Assembly: GCA_031216915.1 (NCBI GenBank) | Contig: CM062291.1 | Location: 33,670,484-33,734,483 of the forward strand | Length of the DNA: 64,000 nt | Source of the DNA: Pictodentalium vernedei | Taxonomy: Eukaryota; Mollusca; Scaphopoda; Dentaliida; Dentaliidae | Reading direction: 5' to 3' | Shown: piece by piece, positions 12,214 through 23,242 of the stretch | How positions within the stretch are numbered: the first letter of the stretch is position 1 | How the letters are laid out: each line of letters begins with the position of its first letter | Translations under genes and position numbers: made by a program | Notes under the pieces: model-generated | The model's input: only the letters and a program-made list of their open reading frames with translations | Databases searched by the model: none | What the model was told of the DNA's origin: nothing

Positions 12214-12299
12214 CATCTCCTAAGCACAACAGTCAGTTTAAATCAAATATGTGTATTTTTTCTGTCAGTTTGGGAACCCATTAGGGTTCAAAATATACT

Positions 12300-13832
12300 A
12301 CTTGAAAACAACATGTCAGTGATATATATTATAAGAAAAAATATGTTTCAACAGAAAATGTCTGTGGCAGTTCATCCTTTTCCATTAAATAAATCAAAAG
12401 GGGTTATCCTTATGCAATAAGGAAAGTACATGTGTAATGTCATCTTCCCAGATGAAACACTTTTTGTCTTTTACAGATGGATAGACTTTGACCTTTGATC
12501 TTCAAAATTGACAGGGTTTACTGTAGACATCAATAAAATACATTGTAAATGTCAACATACATAGTAGAGGTGAAAAGATACATTGATCTTTGACTTTGAT
12601 CATTGACCCTCAAAATAGATAGGATTAACTGAAGACATCAACAAAATCCATTGTAAAAGTCAACAACACACATTGTAGAAATGGACAAAATATAATTTAT
12701 TACACACCCATTTAAAATTAAGGTTTCTCCACGGCATTCTAGGATGTGTGATAAAAATAAACTTTTATTGCATACGTGTGGGATACAGATTTTGGCACTT
12801 TTTTAATGTAAGAATGGAACCAGTCATATTTCTGGGGATACAGTACATGGGCCCGTTTCGATGCGATGGGTCACTTATTTTGATGTTGTAAAGTGGATGT
12901 TCGCAGTCTGTAGTATCTGCGTTTATATTGTTTCTGAAGAAACTCATGTAGTAATGACTGTCCGACCATCAAAAGGAACTTTCTAATTTATTTTCTTAAC
13001 GTGAACAATACTGACTGACTAAATAACCCGATGGGTTAAAGTATGACATGGAAATGACTCACATACAGTTCAAACTAAAGAACAATGTAAACAGAATATG
13101 AAAACGTCTATGAGTGACGTCATTTTGAATGACGTTGCGCGAGCAAGTTCTATGTCACCAAATCGAAATCCAAAACAAATTGCCTGTCGATATTCACTTG
13201 AATTCGTATGGATTCTTTACCCATGTTAAAGGCTATAACACGAACTTTAATACATTTTGAGCAGGAATAGTGAACAATACGATAATTTCTCTTGGACAAT
13301 AAGGATATAAATTTAATTTACGTGGGACTGGGATTAATTGACAATGGCTACTGTAATCTTGACTAAAATCTTAACCAGTCTGTCATTGTCAACAAGTCGA
13401 GTAACAACAGTCGCAGGGAATTTGGAAGTCAGATAAACATGTGAGTTTTTTTAATAATTTCTCATTGATGGATTTTCCGAATTTACACCTATTGTTTTTT
13501 GTGAATGTGTGGTAACTTTTTTGGTGGGGATCACATCAACCGTTCAGAATTCGCGCTGTAAAATTGAGGCACAAAAAGACGGTGAACTGTATTTCAGATG
13601 AACAGTGTTTCATCGATCGAAGTGGTGACGCATTACAATTTGCAAGTTGAAACTATGAATGAAAGTTCAATCAGCATACGAAATAACAATAAGACTGGTC
13701 TCCTGCTTGTGAAGAATAATTTGGATTTTTGTCTTATTTTATTTCCTTTACTTCTCAGAAGGATAGGTTAATTCTCACTTAGTATTACTGTAAAAGGCCT
13801 GTTTTAGAAATTTGCGAAGGTGTGTAATAAAT
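12300..13832. other. Mostly unique sequence, no gene identified
   Basis: A few degenerate ATACATTGTARATGTCAAC minisatellite units occur at 12530-12690. From 12700 to 13830 the sequence is not obviously repetitive. It contains a short reading frame at 13344 (MATVILTKILTSLSLSTSR...) that stops just before a GTGAGT, too short to call. Confidence 0.5.
13115..13135. promoter_or_regulatory. CRE-like palindrome plus half site
   Basis: TGACGTCA is followed 8 bases later by TGACGTT and a GCGCGAGC stretch. CREB/ATF sites with local CpG are common in promoters, but no neighbouring gene is confirmed. Confidence 0.3.
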
Positions 13833-13988
13833 ACAGAACTGCACAAGCGTTTGAATGGGTTAATGTTTATCGCACTCGTTTGGTTTGGCGCAGAATACCA
13901 CTCGAGGCTTCGCCTCTCGTGGTATTATTGTGCCCAACCAAACTCGTGCGATAAACATTAAGCCATTCAAACGCTTGTGCGGTTCTGT
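13833..13988. repeat. Long palindrome (~65-bp arms)
   Basis: ACAGAACTGCACAAGCG... pairs with ...CGCTTGTGCGGTTCTGT. The centre is CTCGAGGCTTCGCCTCTCG. Arms are about 95% complementary. Confidence 0.85.
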
Positions 13989-14089
13989 CTATGTATAAAC
14001 TGACAAGACATACTGTAGATGTCAATACCACACATTGTGGAAGTTGACAAAACATATTGTAGAAGTCAACAAAATACACTTTTTAATTT

Positions 14090-14410
14090 GAAAAGATATA
14101 TTTTAGATGTCAACAAGATACACTCTAGATGTCAACAAGATACAATGTAGAAGTTGATAACATACATTGTAGAAGTCAACAACATACATTGTAGAAGTCA
14201 ATAACATACATTGTAGAAGTCGATAACATACATTGTAGAAGTCGACAACATACATTGTAGAAGTCGACAACATACATTGTAGAAGTCGATAACATACATT
14301 GTAGAAGTCAACAACATACATTGTAGAAGTCAACAACATACATTGTAGAAGTCAATAACATACATTGTAGAAGTCGATAACAAACACTGCAGAAGTTAAT
14401 AATATACATT
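14090..14410. repeat. 22-bp minisatellite array
   Basis: About 13 near-identical units of ACATACATTGTAGAAGTCGATA. Degenerate units extend to 12530 on the left and 16815 on the right. Confidence 0.92.
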
Positions 14411-14911
14411 ATTATACCTCATCTACAAATGTTATGCTAATCCTTCGTGTAATTCCATTAAACATTTCACAATGTTCCACCTGTGGTGAAAAATGCCGGT
14501 CAATAATTTTTGCATTATTGCCCGCTTCAGCCAAAGATTCCCGACGTCAGTGGAGACACCCAAAGTATTGTTGAACATGCGTGTGATAACATAGTTTCTA
14601 AACCAAACGACTTCCACGATGTGCAATAATGTAATACGCAAAATGTCTATCGAAAGATTTGCCGATATTTGCCAGTCTGAAATAGAGGAACTGCTGGAAA
14701 ATAAAGACAGTAAAAGAACTGAGCAATTCAAAATGATTTGCTTTTAGGACATTTGATTAAAAAGCTAATTTACAGTGTTTGTTCTGAAGAATAAAAAAAA
14801 ATGTTTCGACATTCGCTTCTTACCGAATTAAAAATTAGGAACTTTGATTACTCTTCCATATTTGACTGAGACAATAATCCATAAATAATTGTATTCATTC
14901 GGAATAATAAA

Positions 14912-15052
14912 AAAAATAATGACTGAGCTTGAGGGTAACAATGTAGCTTGTCTCCCCTCAGGACCATTATCACCCTCGGCTGACGCATCAAGAGATAATG
15001 GTCCCTCAGGGAGACAGTCCACATTGTTACCCTCAAGCCCAGTCATTATTTT
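14912..15052. repeat. Long palindrome inserted in minisatellite field
   Basis: AATAATGACTGAGCTTGAGG... pairs with ...CCTCAAGCCCAGTCATTATT; inner arms GGACCATTATC/GATAATGGTCC. Minisatellite units resume directly at 15053. Confidence 0.85.
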
Positions 15053-15625
15053 TATATTGTAGAAGTCGAAAACATACATTGTAGAAGTTGATAATATACA
15101 TTGTGTTGAAGATGACAAGATGTACTGTAGAAGTGACAACATACAATGGTGAAGTTGACAAGATACATCACAGGATAAATTGTAGAAGCAGACAGCATTC
15201 ATTGTACAAATCAACAGAATGCACTGATGAACATGACAAGATACACTGCTGAAGTCAACATCACACATTGTAGAAGTCAACAAAATGCTCTTTTTATGTA
15301 AACAAGATACATTATATAATTTTACAACGTACATTGTGGAAGTTGCCAAGATACACTTTTTAAGTTGGCAAGATACATTATAGAATTTGCCAACAAACAT
15401 TGTAGAAGTTGCCAAGAAACACATTTTAAGTTAACAAGATACATTGTTGACAAGATACATTGTAGAACTTGTATAAGTCACAAGACACATTGTCAACAAG
15501 ATACACCACAGAAGTTGACAAAATACATAAATAGAAGTCAACAGGATACACCGTATAAGTCAACCAGATATATGTAACAGTCGACAAGAAACATTCAGAA
15601 ATGGACAAGATTCACAACTGACCAC
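15053..15625. repeat. Degenerate 20-22-bp minisatellite
   Basis: Diverged ACATTGTAGAAGTTGACAAG-type units continue the array. No coding is credible. Confidence 0.8.
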
Positions 15626-15650
15626 AGTCTGTACACATCCAATGGCTTAA

Positions 15651-15714
15651 CAGTGATTTCTAGTCAAGTCTTGGCTGCTTTAACAGGCAGCCAAGACTTG
15701 ACTAGAAACCACTG
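15651..15714. repeat. Palindrome of the TCTAGGCAAGTCTTGGCTGC family
   Basis: CAGTGATTTCTAGTCAAGTC... with 27-bp arms and a short loop. Relatives at 26985-27020, 36083-36150, 51572-51636 and 63862-63925 mostly sit inside TTAA-bounded elements. Confidence 0.8.
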
Positions 15715-15810
15715 CCTATGGAATTTGTTTATTGACAGTAGAACCTACTCATGTTAAAGGCACTTGTTCTGAAGTCGGACTAGGCTTTAGGCTTGGACTA
15801 GGCTTTTAAC

Positions 15811-16068
15811 TTTTAATCCTCTGAGTATTTTCAAAATATTGTTCATCAAATCTAGTCATGGCTGATTTAGAGCAGCCATGACTAGATTTGATGAAAAATT
15901 CATCTAAATTTATATAAAGAAATCCTTGATCGAAGAGTTTATTCGATTTACAAGGGAGAAATTTGGGTGAATTTGCCCAAATTATACTTTTCTCAGTGGC
16001 AAGGGATTCTGTATCCTGGGCAGGAATAACCACCATCAGCATGTAAGGAGTTAAGGGTTAAGTTGACA
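15811..16068. mobile_element. TTAA-bounded element with TAGTCATGGCTGC palindrome
   Basis: Core TTCATCAAATCTAGTCATGG and its complement at 15842-15894; the right end reads CATGTAAGGAGTTAAGGGTTAA. Sister of 24435-24685, which shares CAGTGCAAG...GCATGCAAGGAGTTAA. Confidence 0.6.
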
Positions 16069-16081
16069 TGATATATACAGA

Positions 16082-16240
16082 TTATCATGATAATGTGCAT
16101 GTCCTGTGATTTGCATCAGATTCGAGGTGGGTCCAGAATGGGGTCTCAACGAGCCGGCTTTGCCGGCGAGTTGTGATCTCATTCTGGGCACCACCGAGAA
16201 TCTGATACAAATCACAGGACATGCACATTATCATAATAAT
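16082..16240. repeat. Long palindrome (~70-bp arms)
   Basis: ATTATCATGATAATGTGCATG... pairs with ...CATGCACATTATCATAATAAT; centre GAGCCGGC-TTT-GCCGGCGAG. It lies downstream of the smo stop. Confidence 0.85.
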
Positions 16241-16508
16241 TCATTTTTTATCTAACAATTCTGTCACATAAACAGATTAAATCTTAAATTATTAATACAG
16301 TTTTGGAACATAATGTTGTGGGAGAAAAAGTTTTTAAAAAACCCATATTTTATGGAACAATATTGTGCACTTTAATAAACAATGAGTAACGTGGTGACCG
16401 CAAATTTTCAAAGTTGCGTGCTTTGTAAAATAATTCACTCTCAGTGTCACTTCTTATGACGATAGGCTTGAATTTACAAGTGTGTAATATTTAATTGTGC
16501 AGTTTCTA

Positions 16509-16514
16509 TTTATT
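16509..16514 (-). terminator. Candidate smo polyadenylation signal
   Basis: The minus strand reads AATAAA about 310 bp past the smo stop, a plausible poly(A) hexamer. AT-rich sequence makes chance matches common and no transcript end is visible, so this is only a candidate. Confidence 0.25.
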
Positions 16515-16766
16515 GTGTGTGTGTGGGGGAGGGAGGGGGTGGCTATTAATAGATCTCTCGCGTTTTGTAAGCGATCAGCTGAGTCGGTCACTGAATCACA
16601 CATAGAATGTATTCATGCACCTGTTATGATAGCCCGACGCGTTCCTGGAAACAAGTCGTCTATATGATGCGGAATCAGAATGAGACGTCTATATGATACG
16701 GAATCAGAACACATTATGTGATACGTACCGTTTCTCGTGGTTTTCAAGCCAAAATGTATATGATTG

Positions 16767-16824
16767 TTAGATAAAATGTATAAGTTGACAAGATACTTTG
16801 AAGAAGTCGACAAATTGAAGTTTC
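16767..16824. repeat. Minisatellite units in the smo 3' UTR
   Basis: TATAAGTTGACAAGATAC and GAAGAAGTCGACAAATTG are recognisable 22-bp units. They end about 10 bases from the smo stop codon, so the array makes up the start of the 3' UTR. Confidence 0.7.
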
Positions 16825-17447
16825 TCAGTAAATTTTTACTTCAGTAGTTTTTTCTACATCACTATTATCACTATCATCATAACTCAAGTTGATGATCGCA
16901 GTTTCTTCATTGTTTGGAAATTTTCTTTTACTCGGTCCACTATGTATTGATTTCAGTTCTGTCATATCAATTCTCACATCCTTATTTCTACCTTTAATAA
17001 CAGCACCATTACTCTGTGCTGCTGCATTCAGAAATGAACTAGCTGTGAACATCCCTAAATTGGGTTGTTTAGGCAGTACTAATGGCAATGTTATAGTTTC
17101 AATACTACTTCTATTAGAATGCTTAGAACCAACAGAACCCGCCTCTATACTCTGTCTTTCTAAAGACAAACAAATGCCCTGTTCTGATGCTTTACTTATC
17201 ACAGAAGAATCACTATTCCTTCTTCCTAACTTGCTACGCTTTGTTCCACCTGGGAACATTGTACTAGCCAGGGGTGCGATGACTGGTTGCACTTTACGAT
17301 TCTTCTTTTTTCTTCTGTTTCTCTTCTTTGTAGCTTTTTTATGCTCTTTACGAAGGTGTTGGAGTTCTTCAGGTTTGATTCGGATTTGGAAGTTTGTCTG
17401 GCTATGATGTGATTCAATTGATACTCTTCTGGATCGCAAGGAAATAT
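16825..17447 (-). CDS. smo: Smoothened terminal exon: distal cytoplasmic tail and stop
   Basis: Last exon, TTTTCAG acceptor. Two bases complete an aspartate codon, then 206 residues follow to a TGA at 16825-16827. KPEELQHLRKEHKKATKKRN and the basic run RRKKKNRK, followed by APL, align with human SPELQKRLGRKKKRRKRKK...CPLAPP. The remainder is Ser-rich with several RRxS/RxxS-type sites (for example RRVS, RRNS) that could take kinase phosphorylation, and an acidic end SYDDSDNSDVEK. The tail (exons from LLNK onward) is about 300 residues, longer than in human SMO. Confidence 0.93.
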
Positions 17448-17496
17448 CTGAAAATGAAACAATTTAATTCTTAGCAAATGATCTGTCATCATAATC

Positions 17497-17895
17497 AAGA
17501 TTTTAAGGCCCCACAAAGTAGATCTTCTGTTTCTCAGGCCATTTTTTGTAAAACTACATGTAGGTGGGCAGTTTTTTATTTTAATTTTTCTTTTTGTAAT
17601 TATTTCTTTGTCATCAAACGTTCATGTTTTAGGTCTCATAATCTACAGAATAGCATGTGTGGTGGTGTATTTTGTACATTGAGTGAAAGAATGCTTCACA
17701 ATGCTAAAGCATTGCAAAGCTTTGTTGCACTCAAGGGACAAATTTATCAATTTTATTAACTTGAGTAAAATATCAGACATAAACTATTTAATTTTTTATT
17801 TTTTAAAGTTTGCATTGATTATAAAAAGAGAGCATGCGGCAGCCAAAAGGACCATGTGGGAGGGCCTGAGAAACAGATTTTTACCTTTTTTAGGC
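17497..17895. repeat. Dispersed repeat with central palindrome, copy 1
   Basis: Closely similar to 38469-38860 (CCCCACAAAGTAGAT..., ATAATCTACAGAATAGCATG, AGCATGCGGCAGCCAAAAG). Its centre GTGAAAGAATGC...GCTTTGTTGCAC is a palindrome at 17680-17732. Confidence 0.75.
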
Positions 17896-18280
17896 CTAAA
17901 CATCAGAGATCCTAAGCTAACATAAACAGACTTCATCACTTGTGGCATTCCTGCTCAAATGTCTTATGTCAAGACTTTCATGTTTTCCAAAAAATACTCT
18001 TGGATTTGGAGATCAGAACGCTAAAGGGTCGGCATTTTCATGTCCTATGATGGATGAAATACATTTTGAGAAAACAAGTCAGGAAATAATCCGTGAACGA
18101 TCATTTAGGTTGTTTGGGGATTATGGCGATCGTAAAATACTACATGAACTACAGGTTACAACAAAATAATACAACATAAATTAATATCCAAATCCCGCAT
18201 GTTTTGCCAATCAGTTCTGACTATCTTTCGGAACTAACTTGATACAAAGACTTGACTAGCATGACATCCCATTTAAATCT

Positions 18281-18384
18281 TAACAGAATTTCTGCCCAAA
18301 TAAATAGCAACAACTAACGTTCGATCTCGCTGTGGCGAGATCGAGCATCAGTTGTTGCTATTCACTTTGGCGGAAATTCTGTTA
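18281..18384. repeat. Palindrome, about 45-bp arms
   Basis: TAACAGAATTTCTGCCCAAA... pairs with ...TTTGGCGGAAATTCTGTTA. Centre TCGATCTCGC-TGTG-GCGAGATCGA. A weaker relative is at 39488-39568. Confidence 0.8.
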
Positions 18385-18456
18385 AAATGTAAACAGCATG
18401 GCTGGCTTTGTAAAAACAGAGAAGACAGGTAGGATCATAACTCAATTTCCTATAGG

Positions 18457-19230
18457 CAGGGTTTCCGCTAGGGGAAAATTTGTGGGTCCGGTAGTTTAAA
18501 GAAAGTGAAACTCAGATGCCGAAGGCGTCTGCCGCAGGATGTGGGGGGGGGGGGGGGGGAGGGTGTTTCCCCCCAGGAAAATTTTGATTTTTAGGTGCTC
18601 TCTGGTGGCCTCTGGGGGGCATTCTGGTCGCTAAAATGCTGAATAATTGAAGTGGAAAATATGTATTTTTTCCTCCTACAATTCTCTAAATTCCCACGGG
18701 ACACACAATACTACATCTGGTCGGAGGTTTCATAAAAATACAAATCCAAAACAACACAAAATCCAGTGACTGCAACGCTTGACCTCAATTTGTTTTATAC
18801 AACCCGATACGTGGCAATGTAAATAATTGGAAATGCAGAGAGAACGAAATATTCGAAAAGAACCATAAGGTGGACGTGTGACGTCATGCACATGCAATTA
18901 CATCATTTATCACTCGAAATAAAAGCCAGTGATTTCGGACCAAACACGACAATTTGAGTCTGAAATTTTATAGGAGACGTTTAGGATTTGAACTTTGTTT
19001 CCCCATCTCGTCTGGGGGTTATAAAGTATCAGGTTGTCGCCAGTAATAGTAGGCATAGTATACAACATAATTATGCCTATATTACGTAGAAACAAAGGAT
19101 TCTGAGTGTCGTTACGATACAGCATTGTACTTGACATTTTAACCACCAGCTTTTTTGACTGATCATAGTATGATCAGCGGGGGGAATGGGTCCGGTCGAC
19201 GGACCCGCTGCCGGTCTAACGGAAACCCTG
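18457..19230. mobile_element. hAT-like element, CAGGGTTTCCGCTAG ends
   Basis: CAGGGTTTCCGCTAGG and CTAACGGAAACCCTG termini, flanked on both sides by CTATAGG (18450-18456, 19231-19237). 774 bp with no transposase ORF. The interior has an 18-G run (18540-18560) and a TGACGTCA near 18880. Confidence 0.82.
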
Positions 19231-19426
19231 CTATAGGTTACCAATATATTATATAGTGTAACCTGTTAATGAGTTACAATGTTAGCTCTTTATTTCCAGG
19301 ACTAAGAAATGTACGGAAAAACTAACATTTTTTTGCAAATTGGCAGCATTTCTGAAATTTGGAAGACAATCGCATAAATTTAAATAAATAATTCAAATCA
19401 ATCTTATCAAGAATTCAACGAACAGA

Positions 19427-19655
19427 TTAACCCTTTACCCACCCGCATAATTTGCGAATTTGGCAACTAAAAATACTATTTTTCAAAAAATTTCAACAAA
19501 ACCATATCATGTGACCCCTCTTTGGAACGAGCTTGTCGAGCTCGTTCCAATGAGGGGTCACATGATATGGTTTTGTTGAAATTTTTTGTAAAAAATTAAA
19601 AAATGATTTTTAAAATAATAAATTTTGATATCGTCTGTGTTGGGTAAAGGGTTAA
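19427..19655. mobile_element. TTAA palindromic element, family B
   Basis: TTAA-CCCTTTACCCACCCGC at the left, TGTTGGGTAAAGGG-TTAA at the right. Core TTTCAACAAAACCATATCAT...GTGACCCCT and complement. Confidence 0.87.
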
Positions 19656-19964
19656 CCGTATGGGTATGTGCACATATAGATAATACAATGGTATAATTAA
19701 CATCTTCAGATATCCATTAAACTTTAAACCCTTGTATTCAATGGAATCGCTGCTATGATATAAATGATTCTGTATTCAACGGGTGATATACAAGCCAGAA
19801 CTTTTTTACCGCACCGTTTTGTTACGCTTTGAAAATTTTCCAAATTTCGTTATACAATCATCGACTGTCTGTTGCATAGTGTGAAAATGAAAACGTCCAA
19901 AGCAAAATAAAGTCGGTTCACAAAAAATTAGCCAAAAATGAGATAATATTTTTAAAGAACCATT

Positions 19965-20250
19965 ATCAAGTTATTATCCGGAAACCAATTGTTTAAGATT
20001 TACTACGTTCAAGGTCACTGTGACCTTGACCTTCAACGTAGCATGTCCAAAATCGATAGGGTTCTTCCTCCCACCAAGACCAACCTACGTATGAAGTTTA
20101 ATGAATGTGAGTTCAACCACTATCAAGTTATCATCCGGAAACCAATTGTTTACGCCCGCCCGCCCGCCCGCCCACCCGCCCGCCCGCCCGCCATTCACCA
20201 AACTATAAGTCGAGTTTGACTTCGTCACAACTCGACTAAAAACCCAATCA
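19965..20250. mobile_element. Hairpin-ended repeat with GCCC microsatellite
   Basis: Two CTATCAAGTTATCATCCGG-type units surround an AAGGTCACTGTGACCTT palindrome. A (GCCC)n run follows at 20153-20190. The end is a hairpin AGTCGAGTT...AACTCGACT plus AAAAA. This matches the 3' organisation of the GAC/GGA elements in this window. Confidence 0.55.
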
Positions 20251-20427
20251 TTTCCAACCAGAACATTAACCCAGTCCCGTTGCCGTCTCGTTTTGTGGAT
20301 CCCATGATATCTAAATTGGTCAACTTTATTTTGGTAAATCTTCGTACACCTTGACATGCTTTGAACTTCTTTTAAAAAATTTTCTCCCAGTTGTTTTGCA
20401 AATCTGCACATATTTGTACTTATATTT

Positions 20428-20493
20428 TTACTAACAGTAATAGGCACCAGCCCATTCACGCCTAACCATTTGGTGGCTATTACTGTTAGTAAA
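20428..20493. repeat. Short palindrome
   Basis: TTACTAACAGTAATAGGCACC... pairs with ...GGTGGCTATTACTGTTAGTAA. Confidence 0.75.
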
Positions 20494-20661
20494 CAGCAAT
20501 AGGAATTTCAACAAACACTGGTTCCGAAAAGGTTGTTTTGAGTTTTTTATTGATCCATATGATCAGTACAGCTTCAGCCAAAACAAACTCTTCACCTTTG
20601 GGTTTAATTATCGGAATTAAAATTTGTTTATTTAAATGCATTTTAATGCATGGGTTGTGTG

Positions 20662-20787
20662 ATAAACACAGAATGCGATGTGTGTTTGAATCGGTGGGTG
20701 GTACGGCTCTCGCGAAATATGACACCATTCCAACTCATTATGTAAAACACCCACCGATTCAAACAACATCGTGTTCTGTCTATTTAT
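20662..20787. repeat. Palindrome with unpaired centre
   Basis: ATAAACACAGAATGCGATG...TTGAATCGGTGGGTG pairs with CACCCACCGATTCAA...CATCGTGTTCTGTCTAT around a ~40-base spacer. Confidence 0.78.
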
Positions 20788-21125
20788 ATGTCTTTGGAAC
20801 AAGCCTTTGGCTTACACCTTCATTGGGTTCTGTTCAGATAATTCACAACAAACAAATGAAAATTATGTTATTACAAACAGAGAACATTGTGACATAGGCC
20901 TGTACATCAAGCTAGGAAAAGTTCAATCTGCATCCAAATTAATCATGCTCTCCTTGGAGCCATGAATCCAGAGTCTTTGTTGATGCCTCATTCAAATCCA
21001 TCAAATAAATGAATAAATTATCTTTTGACAACCCTTCTGGTGTTATGTCCTTCAAACCACCCTTCAAGACTTGAATTCGGATGTTGGGAACTGAATGATT
21101 TTGGGAATTAAAATGAACGGCAAGT

Positions 21126-21170
21126 GGCAGTCCAAAGTTTTTGGCCCAGACCAAAAAATTTGGACTGCCA
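21126..21170. repeat. Short palindrome
   Basis: GGCAGTCCAAAGTTTTTGG and CCAAAAAATTTGGACTGCC. Confidence 0.7.
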
Positions 21171-21208
21171 GTTGCTGATCATTCACGGGATACCAGAGTT
21201 ATAATACA

Positions 21209-21316
21209 TGTATGGACAGATGGATGGATGGATGGATGAATGGATGGATGGATGGATGGATGGATGGAGATGGATGGATGGATGGATGGATGGATGGATG
21301 GATGGATGGATGGATG
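21209..21316. repeat. (GGAT)n microsatellite
   Basis: About 26 tetranucleotide units with one interruption. Its minus-strand reading (HPSIHPSI...) is an artefact. Confidence 0.95.
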
Positions 21317-21616
21317 TACATAGACCTTGACTATATACCCAACAAACCTCCTAAGGAGGTCAGGGGCATAACAAAATAAGGGGACAATTGAAGGGTGTTT
21401 AGACAATCTTGCAAGACATCTTAACATAATGCAAAAAGTCCCACTGTGTAACAGGGAGTGCGGGAAAGGGTCTGCAGAAAACATTTTTTTTTTTTCAAGA
21501 TAATAAATTTACAGACAATTTTCTAATTAACTTTTCACAATATGCATATTTACATGACAATTTGACTTAGAGCCGAGACTTCAAATGTTAACATATACAT
21601 AAGCTAAGCTTGGACC

Positions 21617-21956
21617 GCTCAGTAGGTAGAGGTGCAGGCTGCAAGCCGAGAGGTCCTCGGTTCGAATCCCACCTGCGGCAACCGTGTTGTGTCCTTGGGC
21701 AAGACACTTTATCTCCATTGCCCACGTGGGGGCACGGTGGTGTTGTGTACTAAGGCATACTGTACGTCAATGGTGCACTTGTCTTCAACCAATGCTAACC
21801 CTGCTTTTGTGGAGTTAGTATGTTGGGGAGCTGACAGTTGCTCGCCGATGCTCGGTGGTTCTCTCAGGGTACTCCGGCTTCCTCCACCCGTAAAACTGTC
21901 ACGGTCATGATTAGCCATTGTGCATAAATATGTGACCTTAAACACCAATAAATAAA
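21617..21956 (+). mobile_element. tRNA-derived SINE, subfamily 1
   Basis: 12-bp target duplications TAAGCTTGGACC (21605-21616, 21957-21968). The head shows box A GCTCAGTAGGTAGAGG and box B GGTTCGAATCC, then the core TGTCCTTGGGCAAGACACTT, then the tail GACCTTAAACACCAATAAATA. The first bases of the tRNA head are missing. Confidence 0.93.
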
Positions 21957-22074
21957 TAAGCTTGGACCACAAGGGCAAGAGGGGGGCAGACAATGCCCTT
22001 CTCATGTCCGTCACTCATTTTTTTTCAATGATTTATTCTCGAGGAAGAGCTAAAATACACCCCAAATCCATTCT

Positions 22075-22632
22075 GGGAGCTTTCAAAATTCAATGGGGGA
22101 GTTGGGGAAGTTTGGGAGGAAGTGCCCCCTTCCAATAGGAGGAGGGCACATCCTCTTAAACTCACCCATCTCAGGCCTTCGACCTTCGAGACATGTATGT
22201 TTTGGCATGTCATGGCAGGGCTGCGAGTGCAAGTAAATGCCCTTTTCCCTGGGTCTGACCCCCCTGTCCTGAAGTGCTTCCAGCGCCCATGACAGTTGGA
22301 TGGATTTGGCCTGGTTTTTCAGAAAAAGACAAAAAAGTACAGCTTAACCATTTACCTAACCCGAAAAGCAGACGACACTTGCAAAAATAATTCTTGAATA
22401 ACTAATTTTTTTCATTTTTTGTCTCAAAAACATAGGTTATGACCACTCATTGAGACAAAAAATGAAAAAAATAATGAAAATTAATTGCCGATTTTAGAGA
22501 ATAGCGCTGGCCGGTTTTGGCCGTTACGTTGGGTAAAGGGTTAACAGATTCAGAAGGCAAGATGGAAAGTGGTAGATGCCAAATGATGGCAACAGATCTC
22601 ACCGTGCCTTCCAACAGAACTTTGTTAAATTT
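22075..22632. repeat. Tandem duplication, unit 1 (558 bp)
   Basis: Starts GGGAGCTTTCAAAATTCAA and repeats at 22633. It contains a TTAA element (22344-22544) whose palindrome has collapsed. Confidence 0.9.
22344..22544. mobile_element. TTAA element, family A, with deleted palindrome
   Basis: Both TTAA ends and both non-palindromic flanks are present. The core is only GTCTCAAAAACATAGGTTAT followed by GACCACTCATTGAGAC. About 41 bp of arm and loop is missing compared with its tandem sister at 22900. Confidence 0.87.
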
Positions 22633-23231
22633 GGGAGCTTTCAAAATTCAATGGGGGAGTTGGGTGAGTTTGGAAGGAGATGCCCTCCTTCCAATAGGAG
22701 GAGGGCACATCCTCTTAAACTCACCCATCTCAGGCCTTCGACCTTCGAGACATGCATGCTTTGGCATGTCATGGCAGGGCTGCTAGTGCAAGTAAATGCC
22801 CTTTTCCCTGGGTCTGACCCCCTGTCCTGAAGTGCTTCCAGTGCCCCTGACAGTTGGATGGATTTGGCCTGGTTTTCAGAAAAAGACAAAAAGTACAGCA
22901 TAACCCTTTACCTAACACGAAAAGCAGACGACACTTGCAAAAAAAAATTCTTGATAACTAATTTTTTTCATTTTTTGTCTCAAAAACATAGGTTATGACC
23001 ACTCATTGGAACGAGCTCGTTCCAATGAGTGGTCATAACCTATGTTTTTGAGACAAAAAATGAAAAAAATAATGAAAATTAATTGGCGATTTTAGAGAAT
23101 AGCGCTGGCCGGTTTTGGCCGTTACTTTGGGTAAAGGGTTAACAGATTCAGAAGGCAAGATGGAAAGTGGTAGATGCCAAATGATGGCAATAGATCTCAC
23201 TGTGCCTTCCAACAGAACCTCGTTAAATTTG
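22633..23231. repeat. Tandem duplication, unit 2 (599 bp), ends at smo exon
   Basis: Same sequence as unit 1, with the element palindrome intact. The right edge is 11 bp from the donor of the smo exon at 23243. Confidence 0.9.
22900..23142. mobile_element. TTAA element, family A, intact palindrome
   Basis: Core GACCACTCATTGGAACGAG and its complement at perfect symmetry. Both arms share the variant CCACTC/GAGTGG, where most copies have CCCCTC/GAGGGG. Confidence 0.87.
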
Positions 23232-23242
23232 TCAAATACTAC

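Noticed and set aside
14090..14410. CRISPR-like array of regular short repeats
   Set aside because: Units are contiguous with no unique spacers, in animal DNA; it is a minisatellite.
14103..15608. Minus-strand ORFs rich in YVVDFYNV/CQLL repeats
   Set aside because: These are translations of the 22-bp minisatellite (66-bp, 22-residue periodicity), not a protein.
16889..17407. 172-codon plus-strand ORF
   Set aside because: Antisense shadow of the terminal smo exon. Its hydrophobic look comes from complementing Lys/Arg/Ser codons.
21179..21484. Minus-strand ORF with HPSIHPSI repeats
   Set aside because: Translation of the (GGAT)n microsatellite.
21617..21690. tRNA gene at the SINE head
   Set aside because: Box A and box B are present but the 5' bases and acceptor stem pairing are not; it is a tRNA-derived SINE head.
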